Assembly: GCA_003999685.1 (NCBI GenBank)
Contig: CP021233.1
Coordinates: 124,001-188,000 of the forward strand
Source: Taiwanofungus camphoratus
Taxonomy: Eukaryota > Basidiomycota > Agaricomycetes > Polyporales > Taiwanofungaceae
Direction of reading: 5' to 3'
Length of the DNA: 64,000 nucleotides
A program made the position numbers and the translations under genes. The notes beneath the pieces were generated by a model. It worked only from the letters and a program-made list of their open reading frames with translations, did not search any database and had not been told where the DNA came from. This document shows positions 33,681-45,553 of the stretch, in pieces; the first letter of the stretch is position 1; every line of letters starts with the position of its first letter.

Positions 33681-34704
33681 GTACAAGGGTCTGACATCCG
33701 AAGCCACCTTAATCACCCTTCCTCCCGATCTAGACTTCTTGATAATGATTCTCTCATTTTACAACACTCCCAGAGCAGGTTTCGCTTTTTCTGTTGGTCG
33801 CGATTCGGACAGACACTCAATGATAACTAGTCTACATTTGCAATGTCAGCACACACATTGCGTAACCGGTACTTTGGAGTTGGGTCTACCTCTTCCAAAC
33901 AAGCAATATATATTCTCGTGTCTTCGTGTTGTTGCGTCGTTGTTGAATACCTAGTAGTACATGTTTAATATGCTAGTATGCCCCTCCTTGACCTGCTGTG
34001 ATACCAATGTTCGGAACCTGGTTAGTCTGGAATCCTAGTTGACTCGCCCTTTCATACATTGCGATTCGTATGTACATCCATATCTATGTGAGTAATTGTG
34101 TCTCTGTATATGTCGTTCAGCAATTTAGCGCTCCCGTTGCTATTCCCAAAGCTCACTGTATTCCGTTCCTGGTGTGTCGACATAGACTCACATGGGTTTA
34201 ACTTGATCATTCAGGATACATATGAGGCCTCACGTTCGGCTGATCCCAGACGTCGTTCTGGACTCTGGAGATTTAAATGCGGCCGTGTCCGAACGTATTG
34301 CAGACACCTACAGAAAACATCCAGGCCGAGCAGTGAGCAGGTAGATGTCTACGTGTTGATACGATAGCGGATTAAGCATCTCCTACAGTACAACAGGATA
34401 CAAGGTATTCCGAAAAAGGATACCAGTTATATCATCGCGAGCAAGACTGTACAGGCTTCGGGCTATCAGCACAGCGACTAGGACCCCTTGGCTCATCAGA
34501 CATGAAATAATACTAAACCCAACTTGGGTGGCCTACAACTTTCCCTGCTCGTTCGTGCGTAGCATGCGGTCCGTGGACATATAGAGCCACACAACATATA
34601 GCAACAGGTGCCAGCATATGCCGATAAGTCGAAAAATGAGCCATAGACGGCCAAGTTAAGCTCGTCAGGGAACTTTGTCAAGCAAGGTGATTCATCTAGG
34701 TAAA
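33681..34704. other. Intergenic, convergent gene ends
   Basis: About 1 kb between the 3' ends of the Msb1-like gene and the minus-strand membrane protein gene. Mostly AT-rich UTR-like sequence. No gene, repeat or RNA is recognised. Confidence 0.5.
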
Positions 34705-35989
34705 TTAGCCAGGCCTATTTCCCCATGCCCTAGTCCTGACCGCGGTGTCGTAATCAGGCAACGGCTCGGTTATCGATCGCGAAATTTGAAGAGACTGTCC
34801 GCGGATTTGCACCTGCTCCACCATCGCCCGCAACTCCCTCATCTGCGCCTGCAGCCCCCGATCAGGTGGCAGGGAAGTCGGCGTTGTGTGTGTCGGCGTA
34901 GGGGTATGTTTGCGCCAGCCGTGCGACGTCCATCGCGAGGTCGTGATCTCAGCGCTGCCACCCAGTGTTAGCGGAATGATGCTGTTGCCGTACTGTGGGT
35001 CACCTGTGCCGTCGGGGTCTTTGTGCAGTCCTATGACCCTATGTGTAGTGACAGGCGTACCGTTAAATGGTTCAATTCGACGTGCGAGACTGTCTGTGTT
35101 GAACCTAGTCTCCTCCGTGACAACGTGGCGTACGTGGTTACCAGAACAACGTCGGTAGGTGAATGCAAACAGAAGCAGAGCCGCAAATGCCAGAGTGCCT
35201 CCGACGGCACCTCCGACGACTGCACCTATAGGTGTGTGTCTGGCACTCTTTAAAGACGCAGTGCCCGTTAGTTCTGATGACGGGATTGTACTACTCGTCA
35301 GAGTGGTCGTGGGTAGCGTCGTTGTGGTCATGTCTTCATCTGGAGTTCTACGGATGTTCTATTCATGCTGAACACGAATAGGGCAGATCAAGTGGCACAT
35401 ACGTGTAGATGGCATAGTCGAAGAGGTTCACCATCAAAGATTGGATGGTGAGGTTATGCTGGACGCTAGGAAGTGTGGCGAGCGACTCGTTGACATAGAC
35501 CGGAAAGCTGTACGCGAAATTGATTGTTGAGCCATTATCTGGCTCGTGGGCGAATTGGCCAGCCGGCTGGTCGTCCAAGGTGAATATGAGCTGCATTCCG
35601 GTCACGATATCAGAATTGGGTGGCGATGTCGTCGGGACTATGCTAAATACATAAATGGCGGTTCCTGAAGATAGACCGTAGATCAGCTTACAGATAAGAA
35701 GATGCACGGGGAGAACGGGTCACTGACCTTTGAAGAGTAAAGTTATAGTAGGAATGGGCCCAGGGCGAAGGGTAGGAGCGTATGTCGAGTCGTGCCATGT
35801 ATGGTCAAACGCCTCGGACGAATTGGGGCGAAGTGCGCAAACGGTGCAATTCGCACCCTGGGTACCGGCAATGTAGATTGGTGGCTGACCAGTTATCTCG
35901 TCGCCGTTTGCGTCGTCGATGGTCACATTCCTTGCTGCTGCGCACAAAATAGAGAGTGTAGACAAGAGGACGCGCACAAGGAAGAGCAT
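34705..35989 (-). CDS. Secreted-domain single-pass membrane protein, basidiomycete type
   Basis: Predicted 388 residues from three exons (35989-35728, 35664-35403, 35347-34705; sum 1167 nt). A signal peptide (MLFLVRVLLSTLSILCAAA) leads into an extracellular domain beginning RNVTIDDANGDEITG, with NCTVC and HTWHDSTY, a pattern I associate with a large uncharacterised family of Agaricomycete surface proteins. Several N-x-S/T sites fit glycosylation. A Thr/Ser-rich stalk then precedes one membrane helix with Gly-rich PIGAVVGGAVGGTLAFAALL and a cytosolic tail ending near a coiled-coil-like MRELRAMVEQVQ. The last splice uses the acceptor CCGTAG, which keeps the stalk in frame; nearer acceptors would stop it after a few codons. 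Function unknown; surface sensing or wall contact is a guess from layout. Confidence 0.78.
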
Positions 35990-36992
35990 GCAGACGATGA
36001 AGGGTGAAGGGGTGAGGCTAACGACAGCTATTCAAGTGCCTGCGAGTATTTCAGAGATCACTTTGCTCTCGCCATACCACAGCATGCTGCCGACATTTAC
36101 GTATGATATCCTCTGCCTTCTCGGCTGAGATCAGGATTAACAACAGATTCAAAGGCAGACCTTCGGACGTGAGAGGGTAACCCAAATTTAGACCAGCACA
36201 TACGCGTCACTTGAAGGAGAGGCAGACGTTGTGCGATCCCGGGAGGCTTTGTTGCGCACAGCTTGATCGCGGATATGTCAAGGGACAAGAGGACGTACTG
36301 CGTGGCCAAAAAAATAGACGTATCGTCAGACACTGATTACGCAGTCTAATAACCAATCAAGCCAACTCTTTGAAGAACCGGAACACGCCTGTCGAATCTG
36401 GCGCTGGGTTGAACGCACCTCCATCAGGATCGTGATCCAAGACACAGCAACTGCCAACTGTCCAGACTCCAGTGAGAGAGGAGGCACACCTGATACCCAT
36501 GGCAGATACTATGTCTACTAGTAGAATCGGCACACTCCCTCAGTCGGCACTTAGGATCTCGACCAATGACATTTTCGGTATTTGTGAAAGCCATCAAAAA
36601 AGATGAGCTTTTGACCAATCAGAAGCAATTGCCGACTGAGTCAGGGTGTCGACTCCATACGTAGGCATAGTATTGATGCAGAATGTGTATTTTGGAATGA
36701 TGTACAGACCACCGACGATTTCCTGTCGTTTCAATAACGACGGCGGCTCACCAGTTGCTTGACAAATTTTATGTGCAGTTGTCTAGAGTTTATTGATTGG
36801 AAGTATACGTTCGACATATTGTCTAATTCGCCGCGCGACGGTCGTGACATCGTGATTGTCATGCACAGAACTTATCAAGCCACAATCTGGCAGTTTTACA
36901 GACTCTATGTGTAATATCTAAAGCTTGGGTGTCTGCAGTCACAAGCCAGCACGAGTAATCAATAAATGAGTCTACACAGACCGGACAGAAAC
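35990..36992. other. Intergenic, promoter side of the membrane protein and 3' side of the MFS gene
   Basis: About 1 kb with only short frames. The first few hundred bases would hold the promoter of the minus-strand membrane protein. No other feature seen. Confidence 0.5.
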
Positions 36993-39010
36993 TCACCTAT
37001 CCCCCAAATCCCCCAGATCCTCGCCGCTCAAGTCGATCTTTCCCTTCTCCCCCTTCTCCGCCGCCTCCCTGTCTCTTCTAGCATTATCTTGCGAATAACT
37101 CCACCAGAGAACAGTGCCGGCCACAAGCGCTACGACATAGCACGCGAGATTGATTGCATGCCCTTGGACGTACCTAGGAGCCCACTGTGCGCGGTAAATC
37201 TGCCCTGAAATCGCGCCACCAATGTTTCCAAGCGAAAATACTATTCCGGTCCCCGCAGCGCGCTTTGAAGCACCGGCAAGGTTGGATGATAACCACGTCC
37301 AGCAAATTGAGATGGGAACGAACCTGTTCAAAGAGACATGAGAATCAAGAAATCACCAGCATGAGAGGGCGAGAGTAGGATAGACGCACATGAACATCAT
37401 CAGGAAGAACATGACATAGCGCACGACGAGATTCTTCGCGGCCATGAGCACAATGAGGGCAATCATCGACACCGATATGCCGAAAACGTAGTGCCAGAAT
37501 AGTTTCTTGTACCGATCTGCCGTCCAGCCCGCGATCAGAACAACGACAAACCCAAGTCCATATGGTGGACACGCCATCAGTGTCGCGCGGGTGCCCTCGT
37601 ACCCCAGGCCCGTCACGACGCTCGGCAGCGACAGGATAACACTGTACACGGGGATATACGTCGCAATGTACACAAGCCCCCAGAGATACACACGCCAGTC
37701 CTTGAACGCCGCGCGGATCTGCGCGCCGCGGAATGCCTCGCTTTCTCGTGACGTCTGTGCGCGGTCGACGGCGTTCGAGAGCTCGATAATGCGTTTCTCG
37801 ACGGGCGCGAGGAAGCGTGCAGTCGACGGGTAGGCGGTCATGAAGATGAAAGACAAGAGCCCAAAGCCCGCTGTGATACATCCCTCGACGATGAAGATCC
37901 AACTAGCACAGCGCAGACGATGTTAGAAATTGTTGTCGAAGATTAGATGGAGACGCACCGCCAGCCTGCAATTCCGTGCGTGCCGTTCAAAGCGTGGATG
38001 GCAGTCGCGAGGAGCCCTCCAAATGCGCCTGTAAGTGACACGGAAGAGTAGAGCACCGCGAATCGCCGACCCTGCATGGGGCGAGGATACCAGCAGCTCA
38101 CTACACGGTCATCTCAGTTCATATAGAAATGGAGCACTCAAAGATCGCGCGTACTCCAGTAGACAATCCCGGGAAGGAATCCCGCTTCGACAAAGCCCAG
38201 GAAGAAACGGCCAGCGAGTAAGCCCGCGACATTGTGAACGAGCGAGATTAATGCACAAATGAGGCCCCATAATACCTGTCTTATCGTGAGCACAAGGAGT
38301 GCGCATTTTGAATTGAAGGGGGCTTACCGTCAAACATGGGATGTACCATCTCGGGCTGAAGCGCTTAAGTATTATATTCGACGGCGTCTCGAATATAACA
38401 TATCCGATGAAAAAGATGGACAGAGCCCAATTGTATTGGTTGCTCGTGAGATCGAGAGACTCGTATAAGCCCAGAACCTTCGCATTCCCGATGTTAGCCC
38501 TGCGTTAGATTATGTGAATATCAAATCCAATCATCGCACAAGCACCATTGATATTGACGAAGCTGGTCGACCACCTGCCAGCGTTGGAATTAACTGTGCT
38601 TGGGCATGCGGCATCAAGGCCATCCAAAGATTATACCCGGCATATCTAGCAGCTGCACCAAAGCAAACTGAATCCGGAGCACTGGGGCGACAACGGCGAC
38701 ACGAGCAAACTGATACAACGCAGCTCTAGACCGACTTGCGCACCCTCATCACGAACGGGGACGAGTCGTCTCAGAACATGCCAATAGACTCGCAATATAC
38801 AGATCAGAGGTGTTCTGACACACACCTGTCAATGTAAGAGGCCAAGTATAGCAAGACCGCGACGGGCATTATATGCAGATCAACTTTCCTCCATGTCCGC
38901 CTGATCACCTCAGGATCATATTGTTCGAGAGACAAATGGGAGTCTTCAAGGTCATCATTTATCGATTTTACCGAGCTGGACGACGATGATGCCTCGGACT
39001 TGGCCTTCAT
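36993..39010 (-). CDS. MFS transporter, allantoate permease-like (ACS family)
   Basis: Plasma-membrane proton symporter of the Dal5/Tna1 group that imports small organic anions such as vitamins or ureides. It starts with an acidic Ser-rich tail, then WRKVDLHIMPVAVLLYLASYIDR, the classic first membrane segment of this family. Other marks are NIGNAKVLGL, NQYNWALSIFFIGYVIFETPSN, the RFFLGFVEAGFLPGIVYW segment, CWYPRPMQGRRFA, and GTGIVFSLGNIGGAISGQIY in the last third. Introns fall after YIDR, after PCLT (38327 downward), near VYW/SCWYP (38090-38160), after GVR-like GWR (about 37955), and near 37390. Exons one and two sum to 357 nt. The stop used is TGA at 36995-36993, but the bases there (AGGTGAGT) are also a good donor, so a short further exon is possible. 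The exact substrate is not readable. Confidence 0.9.
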
Positions 39011-40784
39011 CGTTCTTGAATTCTAGGGGAGGAAGTTGAGAAGAAGAAATCGACTGGGCGCCCCGGAGCACGAGGCATGGCGAGCTTTGGATATAAAAGA
39101 ATGGGGCACTAGATAGGCTTGTTCCTGTCGGAGGAGAGCGTGATATACCACAGAGGCGTTCTCCAGGTGATCACGCAAGATTGCGCAGAACACGCAACGC
39201 GTCCAGCAGATGTTGCCATCACGCGGTCACGTGTTCCATGTCATTTCTCGACCGAGTCTTGTCACATCACTTCGTTCACTCCATCCATAAGATGAACCTG
39301 GGCTTCTTATCGTGGTACAAAGTAAACATACAAGTATTTCGAATCTCCAAACTATCACCACTGGTAGGATTCGCTATTCACCGGTGACATAACGTACTGG
39401 GTATGGCTCGGCCATGTCATTCCAAGCATGAAGTCTACATGAAGAATTCGAACGACTTTGAGATCGGATTTGTGAAGATGCCATCAACATATTTTCTTTA
39501 AGGTATTAGAGCGTATTCGCAGCCAAATTCGAATTGGGCCCCACGCCAGAGACCGTTATTTGCCTATTTTTGCTTGAGTTCGAATTGGGTGCGATTATGC
39601 TCTATTGCCGCAGTCCCGGTAGATTTCGAACGCCCTAAAAGTGACCCTAAGTCTCATGTTTTCTATCTCTTTACAGCAACGAGGTATCTGGGCGCACTGA
39701 AGACCGTCGCAGCCGGATGACACAACCAAGTATGCGGTGTAGTTCTGTTAAACGCTACCTGTCCATCCAGTTCCAGCCTGGCACCCAAAGTCATCACAGA
39801 GATTGCTAGTCACGGATGTTGTTTAGTGGTGGAACATCACTGACAGGTGTTAGGAGAGTTCACGTGCCCTATGGCTTCAGGTCAGAACATGATGACAGTT
39901 TGAAAGGTCCGAGGATGTAGTTTGCTGAAACGAGAAGGGATAGGGGTGCCAGTTCACCTGCTCCGGTTGGTATTGCAGCTGTGATAGCAATTGCGATGCT
40001 TGTGCGAGTTCAGGTCAAGGTTAGTGAACTATGGTCATAGGCACTTTCTCAGCTTTTGCTAAAGAGTTCTCACATTTATTGTTCGTTTCGTGCCTTAGTA
40101 CGGAGTTGTCTCCACTTTGTATCTGGAAATATTTACAATTCCACGATGTCCTGATCACTAGATCCCGATCGATTTTCCGACATCTGCAGATCTGGTATCC
40201 GCGTGGTGGTACTGTTCTAACACCTCCCGTAAATCCTAGAAGTTCTGATCTGGTTGCGTTGTCGTCTCGCCTGACTTGTGGGTCATATAGTATTACTCCC
40301 GCGCATCGCTAACTGCTTACGTTTCTGGTCGATAGCTGTGGTCCTTCGTGGTCAATAGGTTCGAATCAAGTATATTCTGAGGATTACGAGGAACACTAGC
40401 CGAAGGCCTCTTTGTCAGATAGGGGTGCTCTTTGACCATGGCGGGGCCAGTATCGCTATACCACCATAAATGAGTGTAGACACGTAACCGCCAATGCTTA
40501 TCTTCGGATCACCAGGTATCGGCTTCTCTTGCCTGGCTTACCATGTGGATTTGAACCCACCTCCAAGGTCCAGACAGTCCTCTACATCAGGTGCATGCTG
40601 CAAAAGGATTGGGTCTATGGGTTCTGACTGGCACATATACGGTCAGCCTGGAGGCCGATCGTGCAATGATTTCAGTTCTTGACCACAGGTCCCTTGCAAC
40701 TTGTGTCGATGGACGCAGTCTCCACACAGAATATTGGTATCGTACAACCCATGTCCGTCACTGTTGCTCCGCATCGGATCGTTC
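39011..40784. other. Intergenic, about 1.8 kb, no gene recognised
   Basis: Upstream of the minus-strand MFS gene and of the DUF6533 gene. The first 150 bp likely holds the MFS promoter and 5' UTR. Short frames only. A B-box-like TTCAAATCC on the minus strand near 40550 is not supported by a cloverleaf. The true start of the DUF6533 gene lies somewhere near the right end. Confidence 0.4.
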
Positions 40785-42491
40785 GTTAATGTCAGTATTA
40801 TTAGTCTTTTGTCTAATTACTACCAGATAGCCGCATGCTGTAAGTCATAATTGTCACTAATCCTCTAGTATCACTGATTCGAGGTGCAGCGCTTGTTCTT
40901 TATGAACATGTCCTCACTTTTGCTGAAGAAGTACGTCTCATACGAAGCAGCAAGCTGACCAGTGCCACTGTTCTTTTCCTGTTAAATCGGTATGCAATCT
41001 TGGCCTGGAGTGTAGCTGGCATTTTAGACGTCCTACCCTGGGATGCACCCGCAGTGCGTTCTCAAGTATGCTTGAGTAGAAAGAGCACCTCACTCCCTAT
41101 TGAATACAGAGGTCGGATTTCTGTATCAGTTACAACCTGTGAAGGCTCACTCTGCACCCTGAACCAGCTGTGAGGCTGTCATGGTGATCAACCAGGTGAT
41201 TACCTGTGTACTATTGACTTTATGGGCAGGTCAGACAACAATCCCTTCCATATCTGCGTGGCTCATTGTATATCAAAGTGTTTTCGGCCCTGCGTGTGTA
41301 TGCGATCAGCAATCGTAACTGGTTTCCTACAGGTGTGACTTTCGCACTAGCTATGGTTCCTGTTGGGACGAATATTGTAATGTCATTTTTATATATCAAG
41401 GTAAATTCATGCTGAGGTCAGCGGTGTTATATATAGTTCGGCTATGTGTCGTTTTCCTATACTATCGTGTTTGTACCTATCATAGGCGGCGTGTGCTCTG
41501 CCGAATCCAGACTTTCCTCCGTCATGAATGATAGGTACACCTCTAGGATTGTGTTCTGTGGAGTGCACAATGCTGATCAACCTGCATAGATGTATTTTGA
41601 TATTTTCTTGAGGGTGTATGTGCTTTATAGCTAATATCGTGGTTTGTAGTCGTTATTGCGACGCGCGCATGCTTGATAGCATCAGACATCAGTGTTCTCT
41701 TCGTCACATGGAACAAGACCTCTAAAATGAAGCAAGCCGTCTTTCAAGCTGACAGACGGACATCCTCCCTTCTGTTGCTGGTGCTGCGGGACGGTGCGTT
41801 GGTTCAAGTATCCGATCTCTAGCTTCCTCTGATATTACCTCTAATGATCCTTGCAACACATTAAGGCACCTTGTACTTTGTGTATTCATGTTCTTCAAAT
41901 GGTACCAGCTCACACTAATCGCTATTCGTTACATCATAGACTATTGCTCCTCATGAACATTATGCATGTTGCACTATGGGTCACAAATGTTTGCTTAGCT
42001 TCGTAATTCTGCAGGTTGATTGTACTGACTTGTCGGAATCCAAGGTATTCCGATATGCCTTGACCTTTATCGTGCCGTGAGTGACAGTCATGCCATTGCT
42101 TGACTTCCCCCCATGTGACACCCATCATGATGACTGCGCCAGGATATCTTCCATTACAATATCACAATTTCTCCTCAACCTCAGTCATGTAAAGGTTTCA
42201 ACATCCAACAACACCATGAAAATCTCCTCCCTCCCTGCGGCCTCTCACTTGCAGACGTCCAGTCTCGCTTATCAATCAACTTTCATAGCAAGCATGGGTG
42301 CACCTCTGAGCTACTGGTCATATCCGGACATTGGTGATGGCCACAAATGCAAGGAGAGCGAAGATGAAGCAATACCTGCTACTTTTGATTGTTATCTAGA
42401 TATCAACAATTCAGAGGTGGTATGGGACAGGCTAGACGTTGTCCAGCTGTCTGAGTTCGGACTTGGGAGTCAAGAACCACGATCACACTGA
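40785..42491 (+). CDS. DUF6533 multi-pass membrane protein (5' end unresolved)
   Basis: Basidiomycete membrane protein of unknown function with about seven helices. Exons recognised in order: NYYQIAAC, then LIRGAALVLYEHVLTF and FLLNRYAIL (the DUF6533 block, 40870-41030); VFSALRVYAISNRNWF near 41280; FGYVSFSYTIVFVPIIGG near 41440; ATRACLIASDISVLFVTW near 41660; GTLYFV; LLLLMNIMHVALW near 41940; and finally ISQFLLNLSHVK with a hydrophilic tail ending in TGA at 42489. These match the typical family order, including the SRFLLNLR-like ending. The start codon is not clear: the first exon I trust begins near 40785 and the ATGs just upstream are out of phase. A near copy of the same architecture lies downstream on the other strand. 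Confidence 0.7.
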
Positions 42492-43228
42492 ATGTATGCC
42501 GGAAAAGCTATTGCATTCGGATATGGTCAGTGAGCATCTTGTTGTTTCAGTTCTATAGTGTTGATATCTTCATAAGCTAGGTCAATGGGCGACGTATCAT
42601 CTTTGGTGGAAATGCAGTGATACTTGTGTAATGGTTTTCTTATACGGGCTGCTGGTACATGTTGTCGCTTGCATCGTGTTATTTTCGCAGAGTTCGGCTA
42701 TCAGCCTGTTAGTTCCTGTAGAAATAATTGTACTCTCTCACATCTTTCTTTGGTTGAATCAACTTACTATCCGGTCACATCTTTCCCCTTTGATGCTTTG
42801 AAGTTTTCTCACATACGTAGTCCACTAGCACAATACTCAAACAAATACTAAAATATCCGACAAGCCTATAGACTCGAGCATTGGAAAACTCCTGGTGATG
42901 TAAGCGATCAGCTAGTATACACGGGGCACTTCCAAGGCATGCCTACCTTACAATGTAATGTAATTCTACGAAAAGGTCCTAAAACTCATGCCTAAATGAT
43001 GATTGGTTACTTAGCACACTCGATATGCGCAGTTTATATCCAAACACTCACTCAGAACAACACGAAATCGCTATCGAATGCCCTTAACCTAACTTTAGGG
43101 ATCCTTCACAACACTATTAGTCGCGCTCAATCCCCCTGCCTGCCCTTTGCTCATGCAGAACACGAGTCCCCAAGTCGCTTTCTTCTCGTCTACGGGTAAA
43201 TATGATTGTTCCTCAAAATGAAGATCCA
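42492..43228. other. Gap between two convergent DUF6533 genes
   Basis: About 740 bp shared by the two 3' ends. AT-rich, no open frame of note, likely UTRs and terminators of both genes. Confidence 0.5.
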
Positions 43229-44880
43229 CTAATACGGGCTGTTATTCAGGGACACGCCCGTGTCTCCGATGACATTGATAGGGAAACTGAGGTTGGAGAT
43301 GTCCGAGGGACTGCCAATTGTCGCATCGCTGGATAGGTGGACGTGACGAAGGTTGAGGAAGAAACGGGATGTTAGAATGGTTGTTAATTTGAGAGAAGAG
43401 CACGAGTGCCGTCTGTCATCGGAAGATCAAGAAACTATGCGAGGCGAACATTTCGACAAGTTCAGCCGTATACAAGAAACACTGCAGGCCAGGATGAGTA
43501 ACACAAGGAATAAGAGGATGATAGACGAACCCTTGCTTCCCAAAATATCACTTGCACAAGGTCGAGCACAAATGTGGCACTGTTTTTCAGAGGCTTTCGT
43601 TACATTAACGGCAAGTACAGGAGATTCATCTGACTTGCACGAAGTACATAGTTCCTGAATTGTGGCCCTTCAATGAATCTCATTTCACAGAGAACAGTAA
43701 AGAATACGATTCTCACTACCCCTCAGTAATAATTTCGTTAAGGAGACTTGCACGTTCACCTCCCTGGCAGCTACTTTGACGCAGGATGTCGTACGCCAAG
43801 TGACGAGTAGCACGATAACACCGGCTGCAATGGCGCACACTCGCATAGCAATCACGACTACACGTGCAGGATAACGTCAATAAATATTTTCAGTTTGGTC
43901 GTCCAAGGGAAAAGACGTACATGTATTCACAGAGGTTGAGATTTATGATAGTATGTGCAGTGAATTCAAGGTACCCACCTATCCTGAATAGCAAGGGATA
44001 GCAGCTGGAAGGATTGCATCCATAGGGAGGAAGATGGTCAGCAACGATCTGAGTTAATTGTACTAGAAAATCCCCGGATGTCAATCAATAATCTCACGAA
44101 GTCATGATAATCTCACAATATTTGTGACGACTGGAACTAGGCCAAGCGCAAGGATAAGGAATGACACATGTCTGTCCCCATAGCTTATTGCAAAGACGTG
44201 AAGTGCCCAAAAGACTGCGGAAACACAGCAATCAGAGAGACACAGGTGTTGTCGTAACCGTGCCTCGAACCTGCCCAAAGGATGTATAAGGAAATCAATA
44301 GTCCATTTACTACTTGCTGAATGACGTAGTAGCTGAACATTCATTAGTAGCCGTACATGCGTTTAGTGTGTTACATCATTCAGCTTGCAAGGCGTCGTAC
44401 CTCTGTGAAAGAAAACAATTCAGAAGACCAACGGTGTAATCGATGATGAAGCCACACTTGACAAGGCATCTGGGTGTCGTTTTCTACCACGATTTGGAAG
44501 ATGCAGTAGACGAAGCTCAAGTATCTATTGAGGAGGAAGAGAATGTTTGCGCCGGTTGCCTTGTGACTCCACACATGTTCAACTTCTCGCGATAGTGCGA
44601 CCATGTATTCGTAAAAATACAGCACTAAGAAAGGTCAATGTGAGTCATAGTATGGATGTAATTGAACAGTCTTGAGGACCTTGGATAGCCGTCAGGAAAT
44701 ACTATTGAGTATGCGTGGACAGAAATATCAGCGTTAACGGGCAAAGTAAACAAAATCCGAATCTAGACTTGGAGAAGGGATGAGGCGAGAACTCACCAAG
44801 CCTGCAGTTCTAGCACGATCTCCTGTAAGTCGCCGAGTTGTTGCGAGTCCCGCACCAGGAAGATAGACGTTATACTAGTG
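43229..44880 (-). CDS. DUF6533 multi-pass membrane protein (5' end unresolved)
   Basis: Second member of the family, pointing toward the first. Minus-strand exons in order: IFLVRDSQQLGDLQEIVLELQAW near 44870-44815; YFLTAIQ; VLYFYEYMVALSREVEHVW and FLLNRYLSFVY (44625-44460); YYVIQQVVNGLLIS near 44340; VFWALHVFAISYG and ALGLVPVVTNIV near 44220-44110; ARVVVIAMRVCAIAAGVIVLLVTW near 43870; a GTMYFV exon near 43650; a Leu-rich VLLILACSV near 43510; and the last exon TTILTSRFFLNLRHVHLSS ending at the TAG read from 43231. The order matches the other copy helix by helix. Some inner splice phases are not resolved, and the first exon lacks a clear ATG. Function unknown; receptor-like or transporter-like by topology only. 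Confidence 0.68.
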
Positions 44881-45553
44881 AAGAGGCTGAGGATTTCCTC
44901 TTATTGAGCTCCCAGGAATGTCTGGCATGAGCAATTCGTGGGGTGCAGGAAACGCTTCAAGAGGAAGGATCAAGGCGGGGGTGAGCAAAGGATGTACACA
45001 TCGGGAATTTTTTTGAAGAGGACTGATTATCGCACTGGGCATTTGCGGACTACATGTTGATCGACATGTGCCAATGTCCGCCCAATGTGCTCTCCAGTCG
45101 TCGGCCAGCTACGATTGGATATTCCCGACAGGCTATACGAAGCTGGCGATAAACGGCCGGCAAGCCGACTCATACTACGGACCCCTGTCCCCAAGCCAGA
45201 ATAATACATACTCAAACAACACCTGTTCAGACTGTACACGCAGTAATCATGGGTCGGTGACTTATCGTATGCAACTTCAAGCTCAAGGCTATCGCCTACG
45301 TCGACCCTACGACGCCTGATACGCCGACGAGGACGCGGTCACGTGGACCTAGACGTCGACTCAGAGCGGTTCCACCTATTTAGTTCTGCTCCAAGACATT
45401 TATTTCTTGCTGGACGAAAGGAATCTCACAACGCAGCTGGCGGCCACAGAATTAGTTACAGAACATCTCTCTGCTCGTGCGTACTCGCAGTTAATATCTG
45501 AGATGTTGCTGAGTAGATTTCGGACAGAGTGAAGTTTCTGGAGACGACGTACA
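44881..45553. other. Intergenic, divergent promoter region
   Basis: About 670 bp between the starts of the minus-strand DUF6533 gene and the plus-strand multidomain gene. Probably holds both promoters and the missing first exon of the DUF6533 gene. No repeat or RNA seen. Confidence 0.45.

Noticed and set aside
40525-40600. tRNA-like B box (GGGTTCAAATCCAC on the minus strand)
   Set aside because: Only the T-arm stem partly pairs. No acceptor stem or anticodon arm could be folded around it.
43353-43658. 101-codon plus-strand frame
   Set aside because: It is antisense to the last exons of the minus-strand DUF6533 gene, whose family motifs read on the other strand.
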